A DNA stretch of 64,000 nt from positions 7,808,501-7,872,500 of the forward strand of contig NZ_AP018365.1 in NCBI RefSeq assembly GCF_016756395.1, read 5' to 3'. This DNA is from Streptomyces sp. SN-593 (GTDB lineage Bacteria; Actinomycetota; Actinomycetes; Streptomycetales; Streptomycetaceae). A program made the position numbers and the translations under genes. Below, piece by piece: positions 32,168-41,030 of this stretch. The notes beneath the pieces were generated by a model, which was given only the letters and a program-made list of their open reading frames with translations, did no database searches and was not told the DNA's origin. Within the stretch, counting starts at the first letter, position 1, and every line of letters starts with the position of its first letter.

Positions 32168-33418
32168 TCAGTCGAACGAGGCCAGCGCGTCGACCAACTG
32201 TCGTCCCTCCTTCGCCCCGGAGCGCATGAGCACTGCGGCTGTACGGTGAAGCTCGTTCCAGGAGTGCGGGCGCCCGACGGCCGCTGCATCCGCGACAAGC
32301 GGGAGGGCGACGGTCAGCGCCTCGGCGATTCCCCCAGCGGCCCCGTAGGCATGGGCCAGGCAGGAGCCGTACCACGTGCGGTCCCGCTGGTAGTTCGCGT
32401 CCAGAGCGGCGAGTCCAGTGGTCAGGCGTCTCACGGCGCCGGACCAATCGTGGAGATGCATGGCGATCATGCCGCGCTGCAACTCGAACCACGTCTCCCC
32501 GTAGAAGTACATCCATGCCGGTTCGTCCTCGGGGTGCTCGGACGCCCGGGTGATCAGGTCCTGGGCGTTGTCGATCAGGCGGTGCGCCTCGGCGGCGGCA
32601 CCGTTGAGCGCGTGGCCGCGTGCGGCCATCTGCACGGCCATCCCCTGCACGCCCAGCGACGCGCCCGGCGCCGACCAGCGCGCGGCCTCGGCGAGACGTA
32701 CCGTGCGGTCACCGCGTCCACCGGACCACGCCATATGCGCCTTCATGGACAGGGTGGTGGCGGCCATGTCCGCGTCTTCGGCTTCCAAGGCCCATTCGTG
32801 GCTGCGGTCGTACCAGGCGAGTGCGGCAGCGGTCCGTCCTTGATCCTGTGCCATCCAGGCGAGGAACTGCGCGTGCTCCGCTGCAAGGCGCACCACGCGG
32901 CGTGAAGTCGGTCCTCGGGCACTGGAATACAGGTTCACCACGGTGCGCAGTTGCTGGCGCATGATCTCGTCCAGCGGCCGAGAACCGATCAGGTCCTCCG
33001 CCTCCCGGTGCTGGGCAAGCAGCCGGTCCAACCAGTCAAGAGTGGCCGCATCGACCCGATGCGTCGCGTTCGTAGCAGTGGTGACGCGCGCCAACAGGTC
33101 CTCATCAGGACCTGGACCCGGCAGTTCCAGAACCGGTACCGGAGATGTGGCAGGCGCGGGCGCGTCACGGTGCAGCAGTTCAGCCGGTACGCCGAGGCCG
33201 GAAACGATGCGCCGGCGGACTTCGGCCGAGGTGACCCGACGACGTCCGCGTTCGATGTCGGACACGTCGGGTTGCACCAGCCCCACCAGCGCACCGAATG
33301 TGGTCTGGGACAGTCCGGCCAACGTGCGGTAGCTGCGGAAAACGGCGCCCCAGTCCTGGGATTTGGCTGCCGCGCGGAGTTCGGGATGGGCCCAAAGCCC
33401 AAGCGGTGACGCGTCCAT
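32168..33418 (-). CDS. XRE-family regulator with TPR region
   Basis: A 416-aa protein. Residues about 22-80 are a Cro/CI-type HTH (LAGLSQTTFGALVGLVQPDV, then SDIERGRRRVT). From residue about 140 onward the protein is helical and TPR-like (AALAWYDRSHEWALEAEDAD; FYGETWFELQRGMIAMHLHD). This layout is common in streptomycete accessory regulators. On its strand TATATT lies 7 nt before ATG, flanked by AGCTCC-N7-GGAGCT. Local GC is lower than in neighbours, which suggests transfer. Confidence 0.85.
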   Translation of the reverse strand: MDASPLGLWAHPELRAAAKSQDWGAVFRSYRTLAGLSQTTFGALVGLVQPDVSDIERGRRRVTSAEVRRRIVSGLGVPAELLHRDAPAPATSPVPVLELPGPGPDEDLLARVTTATNATHRVDAATLDWLDRLLAQHREAEDLIGSRPLDEIMRQQLRTVVNLYSSARGPTSRRVVRLAAEHAQFLAWMAQDQGRTAAALAWYDRSHEWALEAEDADMAATTLSMKAHMAWSGGRGDRTVRLAEAARWSAPGASLGVQGMAVQMAARGHALNGAAAEAHRLIDNAQDLITRASEHPEDEPAWMYFYGETWFELQRGMIAMHLHDWSGAVRRLTTGLAALDANYQRDRTWYGSCLAHAYGAAGGIAEALTVALPLVADAAAVGRPHSWNELHRTAAVLMRSGAKEGRQLVDALASFD

Positions 33419-33437
33419 AGCTCCGAATATAGGAGCT
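33419..33437. promoter_or_regulatory. Operator/promoter of the XRE-TPR gene
   Basis: AGCTCC (33419-33424) and GGAGCT (33432-33437) form a perfect inverted repeat with a 7-bp spacer. The spacer holds the -10-like box TATATT on the minus strand. Start codon follows after 7 nt. The layout suggests autorepression. Confidence 0.55.
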
Positions 33438-33912
33438 CGTATAGAGCCGCGCGATTGGTTCGACCGGTTTCACCCTTGAGGATTTCGGGTGCGGACCCCG
33501 GCGACCGCGTGAACGGTCCCGGGGCGTGGCCGATCCGAATCCGGTTGAGGGAGCACCAGATCGACATGCAGGAAACTACAGCGCTGTTCGGCAGGACGGC
33601 GAGAGATGCCCATCGCCTGTCTCCGGCGGCGTTGTCCGAAGACGCACAGGAGCGTGCTGCGGGTGCGCCGCACGGTCGGGTGGGGCCTGACTCCTTGGGC
33701 CGTGGATGCCGCCGCACCCTGGCCGTCGGAACTCGTTGCGTGCTGATCGGGTTCGTCGTCGCGGGTGATCCGTCCCGCCCCTGGTTGCGCTCGCTGAGGC
33801 CCCCTTGGAACCCCGTCAGGCGTCGCCCCGGCTGTTCCGCATTGCTCCGTCGCGAGCGCGGAAGGGACTGACGGCTCCGGTTCGATTCCGGACAGGGGGA
33901 CTTGGTGGCCTG

Positions 33913-33932
33913 CTACGCGCAATTACGCGTAG
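33913..33932. promoter_or_regulatory. Inverted repeat upstream of XRE/DUF5753 gene
   Basis: CTACGCG (33913-33919) and CGCGTAG (33926-33932) form perfect 7-bp arms around CAATTA. The site is 56 bp before the start codon. It is a candidate operator for the following HTH proteins. Confidence 0.55.
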
Positions 33933-33987
33933 GGGCGCCGTATCGCAGCACCGTCATCAGTAACAGAACCGTGGAAGGGATATCGGA

Positions 33988-34872
33988 ATGGCCAGCGACA
34001 ACACCATTGGCGCGGGTAGCGGGAGAAGGGGGAACGCCGATCTGACGAGTCTGTCGGCACGGGAGTGGTACGCGAGTGAGTTGGCGTACCGGCGGCGGCA
34101 GTCGGGGATGAGCCTGGTGCAGCTCGCCGAGTTGTGCCTGTACGAGCAGTCGTACCTGCACCGCCTGGAGCGGGGGCAGCGGCTGGGGACCGTGGAGGCG
34201 GCCGCCGCGCTGGACCGGGTGTACGGCACCGGGGACCTGCTGGTGCGGCTGTGGCACCTGGCGAAGCGGGAGGCGAAGGAGCGCCCCTTCCTGGGGCTGG
34301 CGCCGTTGGAAGCGGTCGCGGCCTGCATCCAGGAGTACGCGATCAGCGCGGTCCCCGACCTGCTCCAGACCCGCGCCTATGCGGAGGAGCAGGTGCGGGC
34401 CGCGCGGCCGGGCAGCGCCGAACAGGTGGAGGCGCGGGTAGCGGCGCGGCTGACGCGGCAGGAACGGCTCACCGACCCGGACCCGTTGCACTACCGGGCG
34501 CTGATCGACGAGGCCGTGCTGCGGCGCGGGGCGCGGGACCGGCAGACGTGGACGGAGCAGGTGGAGCATCTGATCGAGGCCGCGCAGTGGCCGGACGTGT
34601 TGCTCCACGTGGTGCCGTTCGGTGCGGGACCGCAGCGGCTGCCCGGTTCCCTGGAGTTGATCTACTTCTCCCACGGGCGCACGGTGGCGTACTCGCAGAG
34701 CAGTTGGAGCGGTCACTTCGCCGACGAGCCGGAGGAGGTCGAGCCGTTGCGGCTGGCGTACGACGTGGTGCGCGACGCGGCGCTGACCCCGGTGGAGTCG
34801 CTGGCATTCCTGCGCACCGTGCTGAGCGAGCACACCGGGAGCACCGCGGCGGAGGGTGGTACGGCGTCGTGA
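33988..34872 (+). CDS. XRE-family regulator with DUF5753 domain
   Basis: A 294-aa protein. The HTH is at about residues 28-80 (YRRRQSGMSLVQLAELCLYE, then QSYLHRLERGQ). From residue about 105 it is a DUF5753 domain: AISAVPDLLQTRAYAEEQVR, RLTRQERLTD, ALIDEAVLRRG and LLHVVPFGAG. This family is expanded in Streptomyces and is usually paired with a DUF397 gene. Here the next gene is not DUF397. It starts a translationally coupled three-gene operon; AAGGGA precedes ATG. Confidence 0.92.
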   Translation: MASDNTIGAGSGRRGNADLTSLSAREWYASELAYRRRQSGMSLVQLAELCLYEQSYLHRLERGQRLGTVEAAAALDRVYGTGDLLVRLWHLAKREAKERPFLGLAPLEAVAACIQEYAISAVPDLLQTRAYAEEQVRAARPGSAEQVEARVAARLTRQERLTDPDPLHYRALIDEAVLRRGARDRQTWTEQVEHLIEAAQWPDVLLHVVPFGAGPQRLPGSLELIYFSHGRTVAYSQSSWSGHFADEPEEVEPLRLAYDVVRDAALTPVESLAFLRTVLSEHTGSTAAEGGTAS

Positions 34873-35387
34873 GCGCTGACACGGTGGTCGCCGTTGCGGC
34901 CTTACGCACGTCCGGCCCGGCGCGCACGTGGCGGATCTCCACGTCCAACGGCATCACGGCGTACGGGTACCTGCCGGCGTGGGCGCATGAGGACCCGAGC
35001 ACGAGCGACGTCGATCCCGGGCTGCTCAACGTGACGCTGGCGGACGTCCTGCACTACTTCCACTTCGTGGACGTCACCGGCCCCCTTGCCGGTCCGGAGT
35101 ACGACGCCGACGACCCCGGGTACGTGCCGTTCTTCTGCTCCGTCGAGTGCCGACCCCACGCCGAAACCGCACAGGATCGGGACGACGGTCCGCTCTTCCC
35201 CGTCCTGAACGTCCAGATCACGCGTGACGACACGGTCACGTGCCAGGACCCGGCCGAACTCGCCGCGCTCGTCGCGCGTTTACGTGCCTGCACCGACTAC
35301 CTCGACCACCACGTCCGCCCCGCCTTCACCGCCATCCGCGAGGACTGGGACACCCGCCACCGCACGCCGACGGAACCGGCCACGTGA
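34869..35387 (+). CDS. Unknown protein coupled to XRE regulators (possibly DUF6907-like)
   Basis: A 172-aa soluble acidic protein. It contains WRISTSNGITAYGYLPAWAH near residue 20, FFCSVECRPHAE near 90 (two Cys) and an aromatic, Asp-rich C-terminus with LDHHVRPAF. It occupies the place where DUF397 normally follows an XRE/DUF5753 gene. GTG 34869 overlaps the previous stop by GTGA, and its own stop overlaps the next start in the same way. Perhaps it binds one or both regulators; that is inference. I do not recognise the family with confidence. Confidence 0.7.
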   Translation: MSADTVVAVAALRTSGPARTWRISTSNGITAYGYLPAWAHEDPSTSDVDPGLLNVTLADVLHYFHFVDVTGPLAGPEYDADDPGYVPFFCSVECRPHAETAQDRDDGPLFPVLNVQITRDDTVTCQDPAELAALVARLRACTDYLDHHVRPAFTAIREDWDTRHRTPTEPAT

Positions 35388-35650
35388 GCGGAGGGAGAAA
35401 AGACGACGGTCCTCGATCGGCCCGGCGCCGTCCAAGGCGGCTCAACCACGAACCGGAAGCGGTGTGTTGGGCGAGGCGGAAAGCCGGCCTGACCAAGCGG
35501 GGCCTGGCCGCCGCCGTGGGGATCTCCGAACAGTTGATGGGCGAGATCGAGTCCGGCTGGCGCAACGCCACCCCGCCCACCCTGGCCAAGATCGCGGCAG
35601 CCCTCAACTGCCCCCTGGTGGCCCTGGAACGCAAGCGCCCCTGGTCATAG
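35384..35650 (+). CDS. Small XRE-family HTH protein
   Basis: An 88-aa protein with a basic N-terminus (DDGPRSARRRPRRLNHEPE) and a single Cro/CI-type HTH: ARRKAGLTKRGLAAAVGISE followed by QLMGEIESGWRNATPPTLAK. It ends right after the HTH. GTG 35384 overlaps the previous stop by GTGA. It is the last gene of the coupled XRE-unknown-XRE operon. Confidence 0.85.
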   Translation: MSGGRKDDGPRSARRRPRRLNHEPEAVCWARRKAGLTKRGLAAAVGISEQLMGEIESGWRNATPPTLAKIAAALNCPLVALERKRPWS

Positions 35651-35773
35651 GCGGATCGTCCCGTCCAAGCAGCTCCCGGACGGGACGGTCCGGTCGTTCC
35701 CGGGAGGACGACCCCGCACCCGCACCCGCGGGTTCGTACGGGCGCACGGGTGGCACCGATCGCGGGGAGCGGT

Positions 35774-36655
35774 TCAGCGGGGGGTCCGTACGGCGGGGGC
35801 GAAGCGCAGCGGGGTGCCGGGGGCGGCCTGGGCCGCGGCGGGGAGCGCCGCGGCGGGGACGACACCGATGACCGGGTAGCCCCCGGTGGTGGGGTGGTCC
35901 GCGAGGAAGACGACCGGCCGCCCGTCCGGGGGGACCTGGACGGAGCCCGACACCATTCCCTCGCTGGGGAGTTCTTCGTGCCGCAGCCGTTCCACGGGCG
36001 GCCCGAGCGTGCGCAGGCCGATCCGGTTGGATGCGGGGGACACCGTGTAGCGGCCGCGGGCGAGGGCGCCCACCGCGCCGGGCGCGAACCAGTCCGCGCG
36101 CGGCCCCGGCAGCAGCGGAAGCACCACCTCGGCGCCGATCCCGCCGTACGGCAGTACGTCCCCTGTGTACGGCGGCGGGCCGAACCGGCTCTCGCCGAGG
36201 GGGAGTCGGGCGCCGTCGGACAAGGGCGCCGGCCCCAGCCCCGACAACAGGTCGGTCGCACGGCTCCCCAGCACCGCGGGCACGTCGAGCCCCCCGGCGA
36301 ACGCGACGTAGGCGCGTACGCCCCGCTCCGCCGTCCCCACGTCGAGGACCGCACCGGCGGGCACCCGCACCGGGACGCCCCAGGCGGCGGGGCGGCCGTC
36401 CACCCGGACCGGGCACGCGGCGCCGGTCACCGCGACGACGACAGGGCACGAGGCGCGCACCGCGCAGCCGTTCACCGTCGTCTCCAACCCGGCCGCGGCA
36501 CCGGGGTTGCCGACGAGGCGGTTCGCCAGCAGGTGGGCCGCCCGGACCAGGGCGCCGGAGGCGGGCACCCCGAGATGGGCGTACCCGGGCCGGCCGAGGT
36601 CCTGGACGGTGGTCAGGGCGCCGGCACGTTCGACGGTCAGCACGGCGCCGCTCAC
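35774..36655 (-). CDS. pxpC: 5-oxoprolinase subunit C (biotin-dependent carboxyltransferase family)
   Basis: A 293-aa protein of the KipA/PxpC family. Motifs: ALTTVQDLGRPGYAHLGVP at the N-terminus, NGCAVRA, AYVAFAGGLDVPAVLGSRAT, and LADHPTTGGYPVIGVV near residue 255. With PxpA and PxpB it forms the ATP-dependent prokaryotic 5-oxoprolinase. GTG 36655 overlaps the pxpB stop by GTGA. Length is normal. Confidence 0.92.
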   Translation of the reverse strand: MSGAVLTVERAGALTTVQDLGRPGYAHLGVPASGALVRAAHLLANRLVGNPGAAAGLETTVNGCAVRASCPVVVAVTGAACPVRVDGRPAAWGVPVRVPAGAVLDVGTAERGVRAYVAFAGGLDVPAVLGSRATDLLSGLGPAPLSDGARLPLGESRFGPPPYTGDVLPYGGIGAEVVLPLLPGPRADWFAPGAVGALARGRYTVSPASNRIGLRTLGPPVERLRHEELPSEGMVSGSVQVPPDGRPVVFLADHPTTGGYPVIGVVPAAALPAAAQAAPGTPLRFAPAVRTPR

Positions 36656-37458
36656 CGCCCGGCCGCCGGTGCCGCGGCGGGTCCGACCGCGTCCTCGGCG
36701 GTGAAACGGACCGCGGTGCCCGGCGCGAGCAGCGCCGCGGGGTCCCGGCCGGCGTCCCACAGCACCGCGTCCGTCGTCCCGATGATCTGCCAACCACCCG
36801 GCGACGCCCGCGGATAGACCCCCGCGTACGGTCCGGCGAGGCCGACGGAGCCCGGTGGCACGGACGTTCGCGGGCTGGCCCGGCGCGGCACCGCCAACTC
36901 CGGCGGCAGACCCGTGAGATACCCGAAGCCGGGGGAGAACCCGCAGAACGCCACCCGGAAGGCGGTCCCCGTGACGGTCGCCGCGACGTCCGCCGGCGAC
37001 ATGCCCCACCGGTCCGCGACCTCCGCCAGGTCCGGTCCGTCGAAGCGGACGGCCAACTCGACCGCACCCGTGGCGGCGGGCGCCAGCGGGGGCACCCGCC
37101 AGCGCACCACGTCCGCCGCGAACGCCCGCGGGTCGGCGAGCCCGTCGACCAGCACCGTACGGGCCGCGGGGACCACCTCCGTCACCATTCCCAACTCGCC
37201 GGCCGCGCGCCGCCGTTCCAGCTCCGCGTGCAGGGCCTGGGCCTGCTCCCCGTCCGCCACCTCGACCAGGACGGCCGCCTCTCCGGCAGGCAGCGCGCGG
37301 ATCGCGGGCGCGCCTCCGCCGCAGACGTCCCCCGGACCCGTAGCAGCGCCGTCCCCCGATCCCGCGCCCGTACCGGAGCCGGCGGCCCCACCCACGCCGC
37401 CCGTACCCGATCCCGTACCCGGGCCGGCACACGCGCCCGTACCCTCGCCCGTCCTCAT
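36652..37458 (-). CDS. pxpB: 5-oxoprolinase subunit B (allophanate hydrolase subunit 1-like)
   Basis: A 268-aa protein of the KipI/PxpB family. The conserved core starts near residue 52 (IRALPAGEAAVLVEVADG), with TVLVDGLADP, GFSPGFGYLTGLPPELAVPR and SVGLAGPYAGVYPRASPGGW. The first 50 residues are a Gly/Thr/Ala-rich tail of short repeats that other PxpB proteins lack; a shorter protein starting near ALPAGEAA is possible but no better start is seen. Its ATG overlaps the pxpA stop (ATGA). Confidence 0.9.
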   Translation of the reverse strand: MRTGEGTGACAGPGTGSGTGGVGGAAGSGTGAGSGDGAATGPGDVCGGGAPAIRALPAGEAAVLVEVADGEQAQALHAELERRRAAGELGMVTEVVPAARTVLVDGLADPRAFAADVVRWRVPPLAPAATGAVELAVRFDGPDLAEVADRWGMSPADVAATVTGTAFRVAFCGFSPGFGYLTGLPPELAVPRRASPRTSVPPGSVGLAGPYAGVYPRASPGGWQIIGTTDAVLWDAGRDPAALLAPGTAVRFTAEDAVGPAAAPAAGR

Positions 37459-38231
37459 GCGAACGCCTCCATCCGCAGCCCCGCTCCCTCCAGGGCCGCG
37501 CGCACCCGGGCCGCGAGGCGTGCCGCCCCCGGCGTGTCGCCGTGCACGCACAACGAGCGCGCCGCCACCTCCACCACCTCCCCGCCCAGCGCCGTCACCC
37601 GGCCGTCGCGGGCCAGTCCGACCGAACGGGCCACCACCGCGTCCGCGTCCTCGACCACCGCGCCCGGCTCGCGCCGCGACACCAGGGTGCCGGCGCCGGT
37701 GTACGCGCGGTCCGCGAACGCCTCGGGCACCGCGGCCAGTCCGGCCCGCCCGGCCGCCGCCAGCAGCCGCGAACCCGGCAGCCCCAGCACCGGCAGTGCG
37801 CCCGCGAGCCGGACACCGGCCACCACCGCCTCGGCCTGCTCCTCGTCGTGCACCGCCCGGTTGTACAGGGCGCCGTGCGGCTTCACGTACGCCACCACCG
37901 CGCCCTCCGCCCGCGCGAACACCTCCAGCGCGCCGATCTGGTAGGCGACCTCCGCGGCCAGTTCGTCCGCGGGCACGTCCATCGCGCGCCGCCCGAAACC
38001 CGCCAGGTCGCGGTAGGAGACCTGGGCGCCGATCCGCACCCCGCGCTCGGCCGCCCGCCCGCACACCCGCCGCATCGTCGCCGGGTCGCCCGCGTGGAAG
38101 CCGCACGCCACGTTCGCACTCGTCACCACCGACAGCAGCGCCTCGTCGTCGGTCAGCCGCCAGCGGCCGAAGCCCTCGCCGAGGTCGGCGTTGAGGTCGA
38201 TCGCGCCTCGCGCCACCGCTGCCTGCGCCAT
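37455..38231 (-). CDS. pxpA: 5-oxoprolinase subunit A (LamB/YcsF family)
   Basis: A 258-aa protein of the LamB/YcsF family. DLNADLGEGFGRW near residue 12, SANVACGFHAGDP near 38, GAQVSYRDLAGFGRR, YVKPHGALYN and LCVHGDTPGA give the conserved acidic and His residues of the active site. PxpABC hydrolyses 5-oxoproline, a damage product of glutamine and glutamate. I place the start at ATG 38231; an earlier in-frame ATG at 38261 gives a 10-residue extension not typical of the family. First gene of the operon. Confidence 0.93.
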   Translation of the reverse strand: MAQAAVARGAIDLNADLGEGFGRWRLTDDEALLSVVTSANVACGFHAGDPATMRRVCGRAAERGVRIGAQVSYRDLAGFGRRAMDVPADELAAEVAYQIGALEVFARAEGAVVAYVKPHGALYNRAVHDEEQAEAVVAGVRLAGALPVLGLPGSRLLAAAGRAGLAAVPEAFADRAYTGAGTLVSRREPGAVVEDADAVVARSVGLARDGRVTALGGEVVEVAARSLCVHGDTPGAARLAARVRAALEGAGLRMEAFA

Positions 38232-38383
38232 GATGATCCGCCCGGGTCCGTCGCCTCGCATCGGCCCGCCGATGCCCGTGGGACGATCATGGCAGCTCGC
38301 CCGGGCACGAGTCGCGCACCGCCCGCCCCGTACGCATCCGTGCCGTTTCGTGAGTTGTCGGTGGCACCGCCTAGTGTGGGGGC

Positions 38384-39913
38384 GTGACCACGACCGTCCC
38401 GCACCTTCCGCCGCAGCAGTCGCGGCAGCGGCCGCAGCCGCTGCCGGGTGCGTCGCGCCCCGCGCCGGGGCCGGCGGCCGACGAGGGGCTGGCCCGCCGG
38501 CTGCGCGCGCTCGCCTGCACCGCGCCGCTGCACGACCTCGACACCCGCAAGGCGAACCTCGCCGGGGCGTACTCGGTGTACGCGATGGCCGAGGTGGCGC
38601 TGGCCGCGATCGACCTGGTCACCCTCAACATGGACTTCGACACCGGCGCCGACCACGACCAGATAGTGGCCAGGCTGCTGCCCCGCGTCGCCGCCCAGGC
38701 CCCCGCGCGTGCCCACGCCGAGCACGAACGCGTGGCCCGCTGGGTGCTGGAGAACCTGATCAACGTCGGCAGCGCCGACCGCGGGTTCCGCGCCGTCTAC
38801 GGCACGTTCGGCGCCGACGGCGCCTACGTCCGGCGGGACTACGACTTCAAGCTGATCGAGGAGGTCGCCGGCCCCGGCGGCGGCGTGTACCTGCGCACCA
38901 CCGACGAGGCGGTCAACGTCCTGGTCGGCGCGCTGGACACCGACGTCACCAGCGCGCAGATCGCCGCCGAGGTCAAACTCGAGGTGCTGATCAGCCGCGG
39001 CCGCCTCGCCGACGCCCAACTCGCCGCCGAGCAGGCCCGCTACCGCACGGTGCAGTACGCCGAGACCCTGCGCCGCACCCTGGAGGCCACCCGGCGCAAC
39101 GTCCGGGCGGTCGACTGGCTGCGCCAGGTCCCCGACATGATCGCCGAGGCGCTGGACCACGTCGCCGACCGTTACCGGCACGAGAACGCGATCCTCACCA
39201 ACATCCGCAAGGCGCGCGACGAGGCGGAGGAGCCCGAGCACAAGCGGCGCGCCGCCGAGCTCGTGGACATCGTCAAGGACTGCATCCGCCGCCACACCCA
39301 GCTGCAGTCCCGGCTGCTGGAGGCCGGGCCGCTCTTCCGCGCCGAGCAGGACCGGCAGGCGTTCGCCGCGCCCCCCGCCCGCGCCGGACTCGACCTGTAC
39401 GGCCAACTCGTCGCTCCGCTGCTGCCGCTGCCGGTCGAGCAGGCGTCCCGCGTCACCGACGCGTTCTTCGCCCGCGGCACCGGCCTGCGCACTCCCGGCG
39501 CCGTACGCGTCACCGACCTGGTCGACCTGCTGCTCACCCCGCCGGTCGAACGCGACCACCTGGGCGCCGAGATGCCCGAGCCGGACCTCGTCGCCACCCC
39601 GGACGACTCCCGGTTCAGCGACGAGCAACTGGAGTCCGCGCTCGCCCTGCTCGACCTGCCGCACGACGCCCCGCGCCGGCTGTCGGGCCTGCTCGCCGAA
39701 GCGCGCCGCCAGGACCCGGACCTGCCCTACCTGGTCGCGCTCCTCGCCATCCACGCCGCGTCCCCGCCGGTCGGCACGGCCCACCGCCAGGGCGAACCCC
39801 GGCTGCTGTTCGCCGTGGACGACGGCACCGTGCTCGACGACTCCGAGTTCGGCGGCGCCGACCTCGTCCTGGGCACCGCCCGGCTCACGGGGGGCGCCGC
39901 CCATGAGGGCTGA
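38384..39913 (+). CDS. Kleisin-like (MukF/JetA-like) subunit of an SMC-type complex
   Basis: A 509-aa mostly helical protein. After a Pro/Gln-rich N-terminus, residues about 35-240 contain helices such as LDTRKANLAGAYSVYAMAEV and a likely winged-helix stretch (YLRTTDEAVNVLVGALDTDV). A coiled coil spans about 195-330. The C-terminal third is another small helical domain. Sequence identity to known kleisins is not obvious; the call rests on gene order (before a small winged-helix gene and an SMC-like ATPase gene), on size and on architecture. TAGTGT (38372-38377) ends 6 nt before the GTG, so the operon mRNA is probably leaderless. Confidence 0.65.
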   Translation: MTTTVPHLPPQQSRQRPQPLPGASRPAPGPAADEGLARRLRALACTAPLHDLDTRKANLAGAYSVYAMAEVALAAIDLVTLNMDFDTGADHDQIVARLLPRVAAQAPARAHAEHERVARWVLENLINVGSADRGFRAVYGTFGADGAYVRRDYDFKLIEEVAGPGGGVYLRTTDEAVNVLVGALDTDVTSAQIAAEVKLEVLISRGRLADAQLAAEQARYRTVQYAETLRRTLEATRRNVRAVDWLRQVPDMIAEALDHVADRYRHENAILTNIRKARDEAEEPEHKRRAAELVDIVKDCIRRHTQLQSRLLEAGPLFRAEQDRQAFAAPPARAGLDLYGQLVAPLLPLPVEQASRVTDAFFARGTGLRTPGAVRVTDLVDLLLTPPVERDHLGAEMPEPDLVATPDDSRFSDEQLESALALLDLPHDAPRRLSGLLAEARRQDPDLPYLVALLAIHAASPPVGTAHRQGEPRLLFAVDDGTVLDDSEFGGADLVLGTARLTGGAAHEG

Positions 39914-40036
39914 CCGCGGCCGCCGCCCGGCCCCGGCCAACGGCGCGGCCGGACCCCGTACCGCCCTCCGGCCCCCGGCCGCCCCCGGGTCCTCCTCCGC
40001 CATCGACCACCCCCGGCACCAGAAGGAACGCACCAC

Positions 40037-40921
40037 GTGATCACCGATCGGCAGGACGACACCCGGGAGCCCGGCGAGCCGGACGCGCCGGCCCCGATCG
40101 TGCCCGGCGACGTCGCGGACGCCGCCCGCCTGGTCGGGTTCGGTCTCCAGCCCAAGCTGGTCCCGGCCCGGGACGTGGAGTACGCGGAACTGGTCCGCCG
40201 CCACCGCGACGACCCGGCGTTCGCCCGGCTCGCCGACGCCGTGGCGGCCGGGCTCGGCCTCGTCGTCCTGGAGGTGTCGCCGCGGGCGGGCATGGCCGTC
40301 GCGGCAGGCGAGGACTCGGTCTTCGCGGTCCGGATGGGCGACTACGCCCGCCGCGCCGCGTCCGACTCCGGTGACCGCTTCCTGCACGGCCTCGCCCACC
40401 TCGCCGCGGCCGCGCTCGCCTTCCCCCGCCCCGAGGACCTGGCCGACGACGGATACGTCGGCCGGATCACCGTGCACGGCGTGGACGCCTTCGTCCGGCA
40501 GGCGTGCCGCCGGCTGGAGGAGCGCGCCGACGAGAGCGGCGAGAACACCGACCCGGCCAGCGACGCCCCGGGCCTGGAAGCGGCCTGGCGGGTCTACACC
40601 CGGCGCAGCGCCACCGGGGCCACCAAGGACGCCCGGCGCCTGGCGAGTTCGACCACCGGCATCATCGGCAAGGCGGTCGCCTTCCTCGTCGACTCCGGCT
40701 TCCTGCACCGTACGGGCGACGAGTCCGGCGGCACCTACCGCACCACCGCCCGCTATCAGCTCCAGGTGCGCGACATGGCGGGCAGCGCCGCCATGGCCGA
40801 ACTCCTCGAACTCGGCGTGGTGCCGGTCGGCGACGGCACCGCCACGCTGGTCCCCGCCGCCGACGGGGAGGCCGCGGACCTCGTCGCGGACGCGGGGCTG
40901 CCCTTCCACGCCGCCACCTGA
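40037..40921 (+). CDS. MukE/JetB-like winged-helix subunit
   Basis: A 294-aa protein. Residues about 15-110 contain DVEYAELVRRHRDDPAFARL and LVVLEVSPRAGMAVAAGE, a pattern similar to the tandem winged-helix of DUF4194/MukE-like proteins. A middle part has RITVHGVDAFVRQACRRLEE; ASSTTGIIGKAVAFLVDSGF and YRTTARYQLQVRDMAG suggest a second winged helix. It sits between the kleisin-like and SMC-like genes, which is where MukE, MksE and JetB are placed. AAGGAACG precedes GTG 40037. Family identity is inferred. Confidence 0.65.
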   Translation: MITDRQDDTREPGEPDAPAPIVPGDVADAARLVGFGLQPKLVPARDVEYAELVRRHRDDPAFARLADAVAAGLGLVVLEVSPRAGMAVAAGEDSVFAVRMGDYARRAASDSGDRFLHGLAHLAAAALAFPRPEDLADDGYVGRITVHGVDAFVRQACRRLEERADESGENTDPASDAPGLEAAWRVYTRRSATGATKDARRLASSTTGIIGKAVAFLVDSGFLHRTGDESGGTYRTTARYQLQVRDMAGSAAMAELLELGVVPVGDGTATLVPAADGEAADLVADAGLPFHAAT

Positions 40922-41030
40922 CCGCGGCCCGGACCGCGGCCCGCCCGTCCGCGGCCCGCGCCCGCATCCGGCCGGCGCCCCGGCCCGCATCCGCCCACCC
41001 ACCGAAGCCCCGACCACGAAAGCCCCCCGC

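Larger units (their letters stand above)
33419..33987. other. Lower-GC intergenic region between two XRE regulators
   Basis: About 570 bp with lower GC than the rest of the window. It holds the operator just described, a T-arm-like stem-loop (33876-33892), an inverted repeat upstream of the second XRE gene (33913-33932), and the AAGGGA ribosome-binding site of that gene. An open frame at 33455-33871 has no recognisable domain or good start and is not called. Confidence 0.5.

Noticed and set aside
33455..33871. Open reading frame of 138 codons between the two XRE genes
   Set aside because: No ribosome-binding site at the start, no recognisable domain, low-complexity Arg/Pro composition, and overlap with regulatory repeats.
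33800..33900. Complete tRNA gene
   Set aside because: Only the T-arm and a possible acceptor strand can be built. No D-arm or anticodon arm fits upstream, and CCCCCTT near 33809 is too far away.
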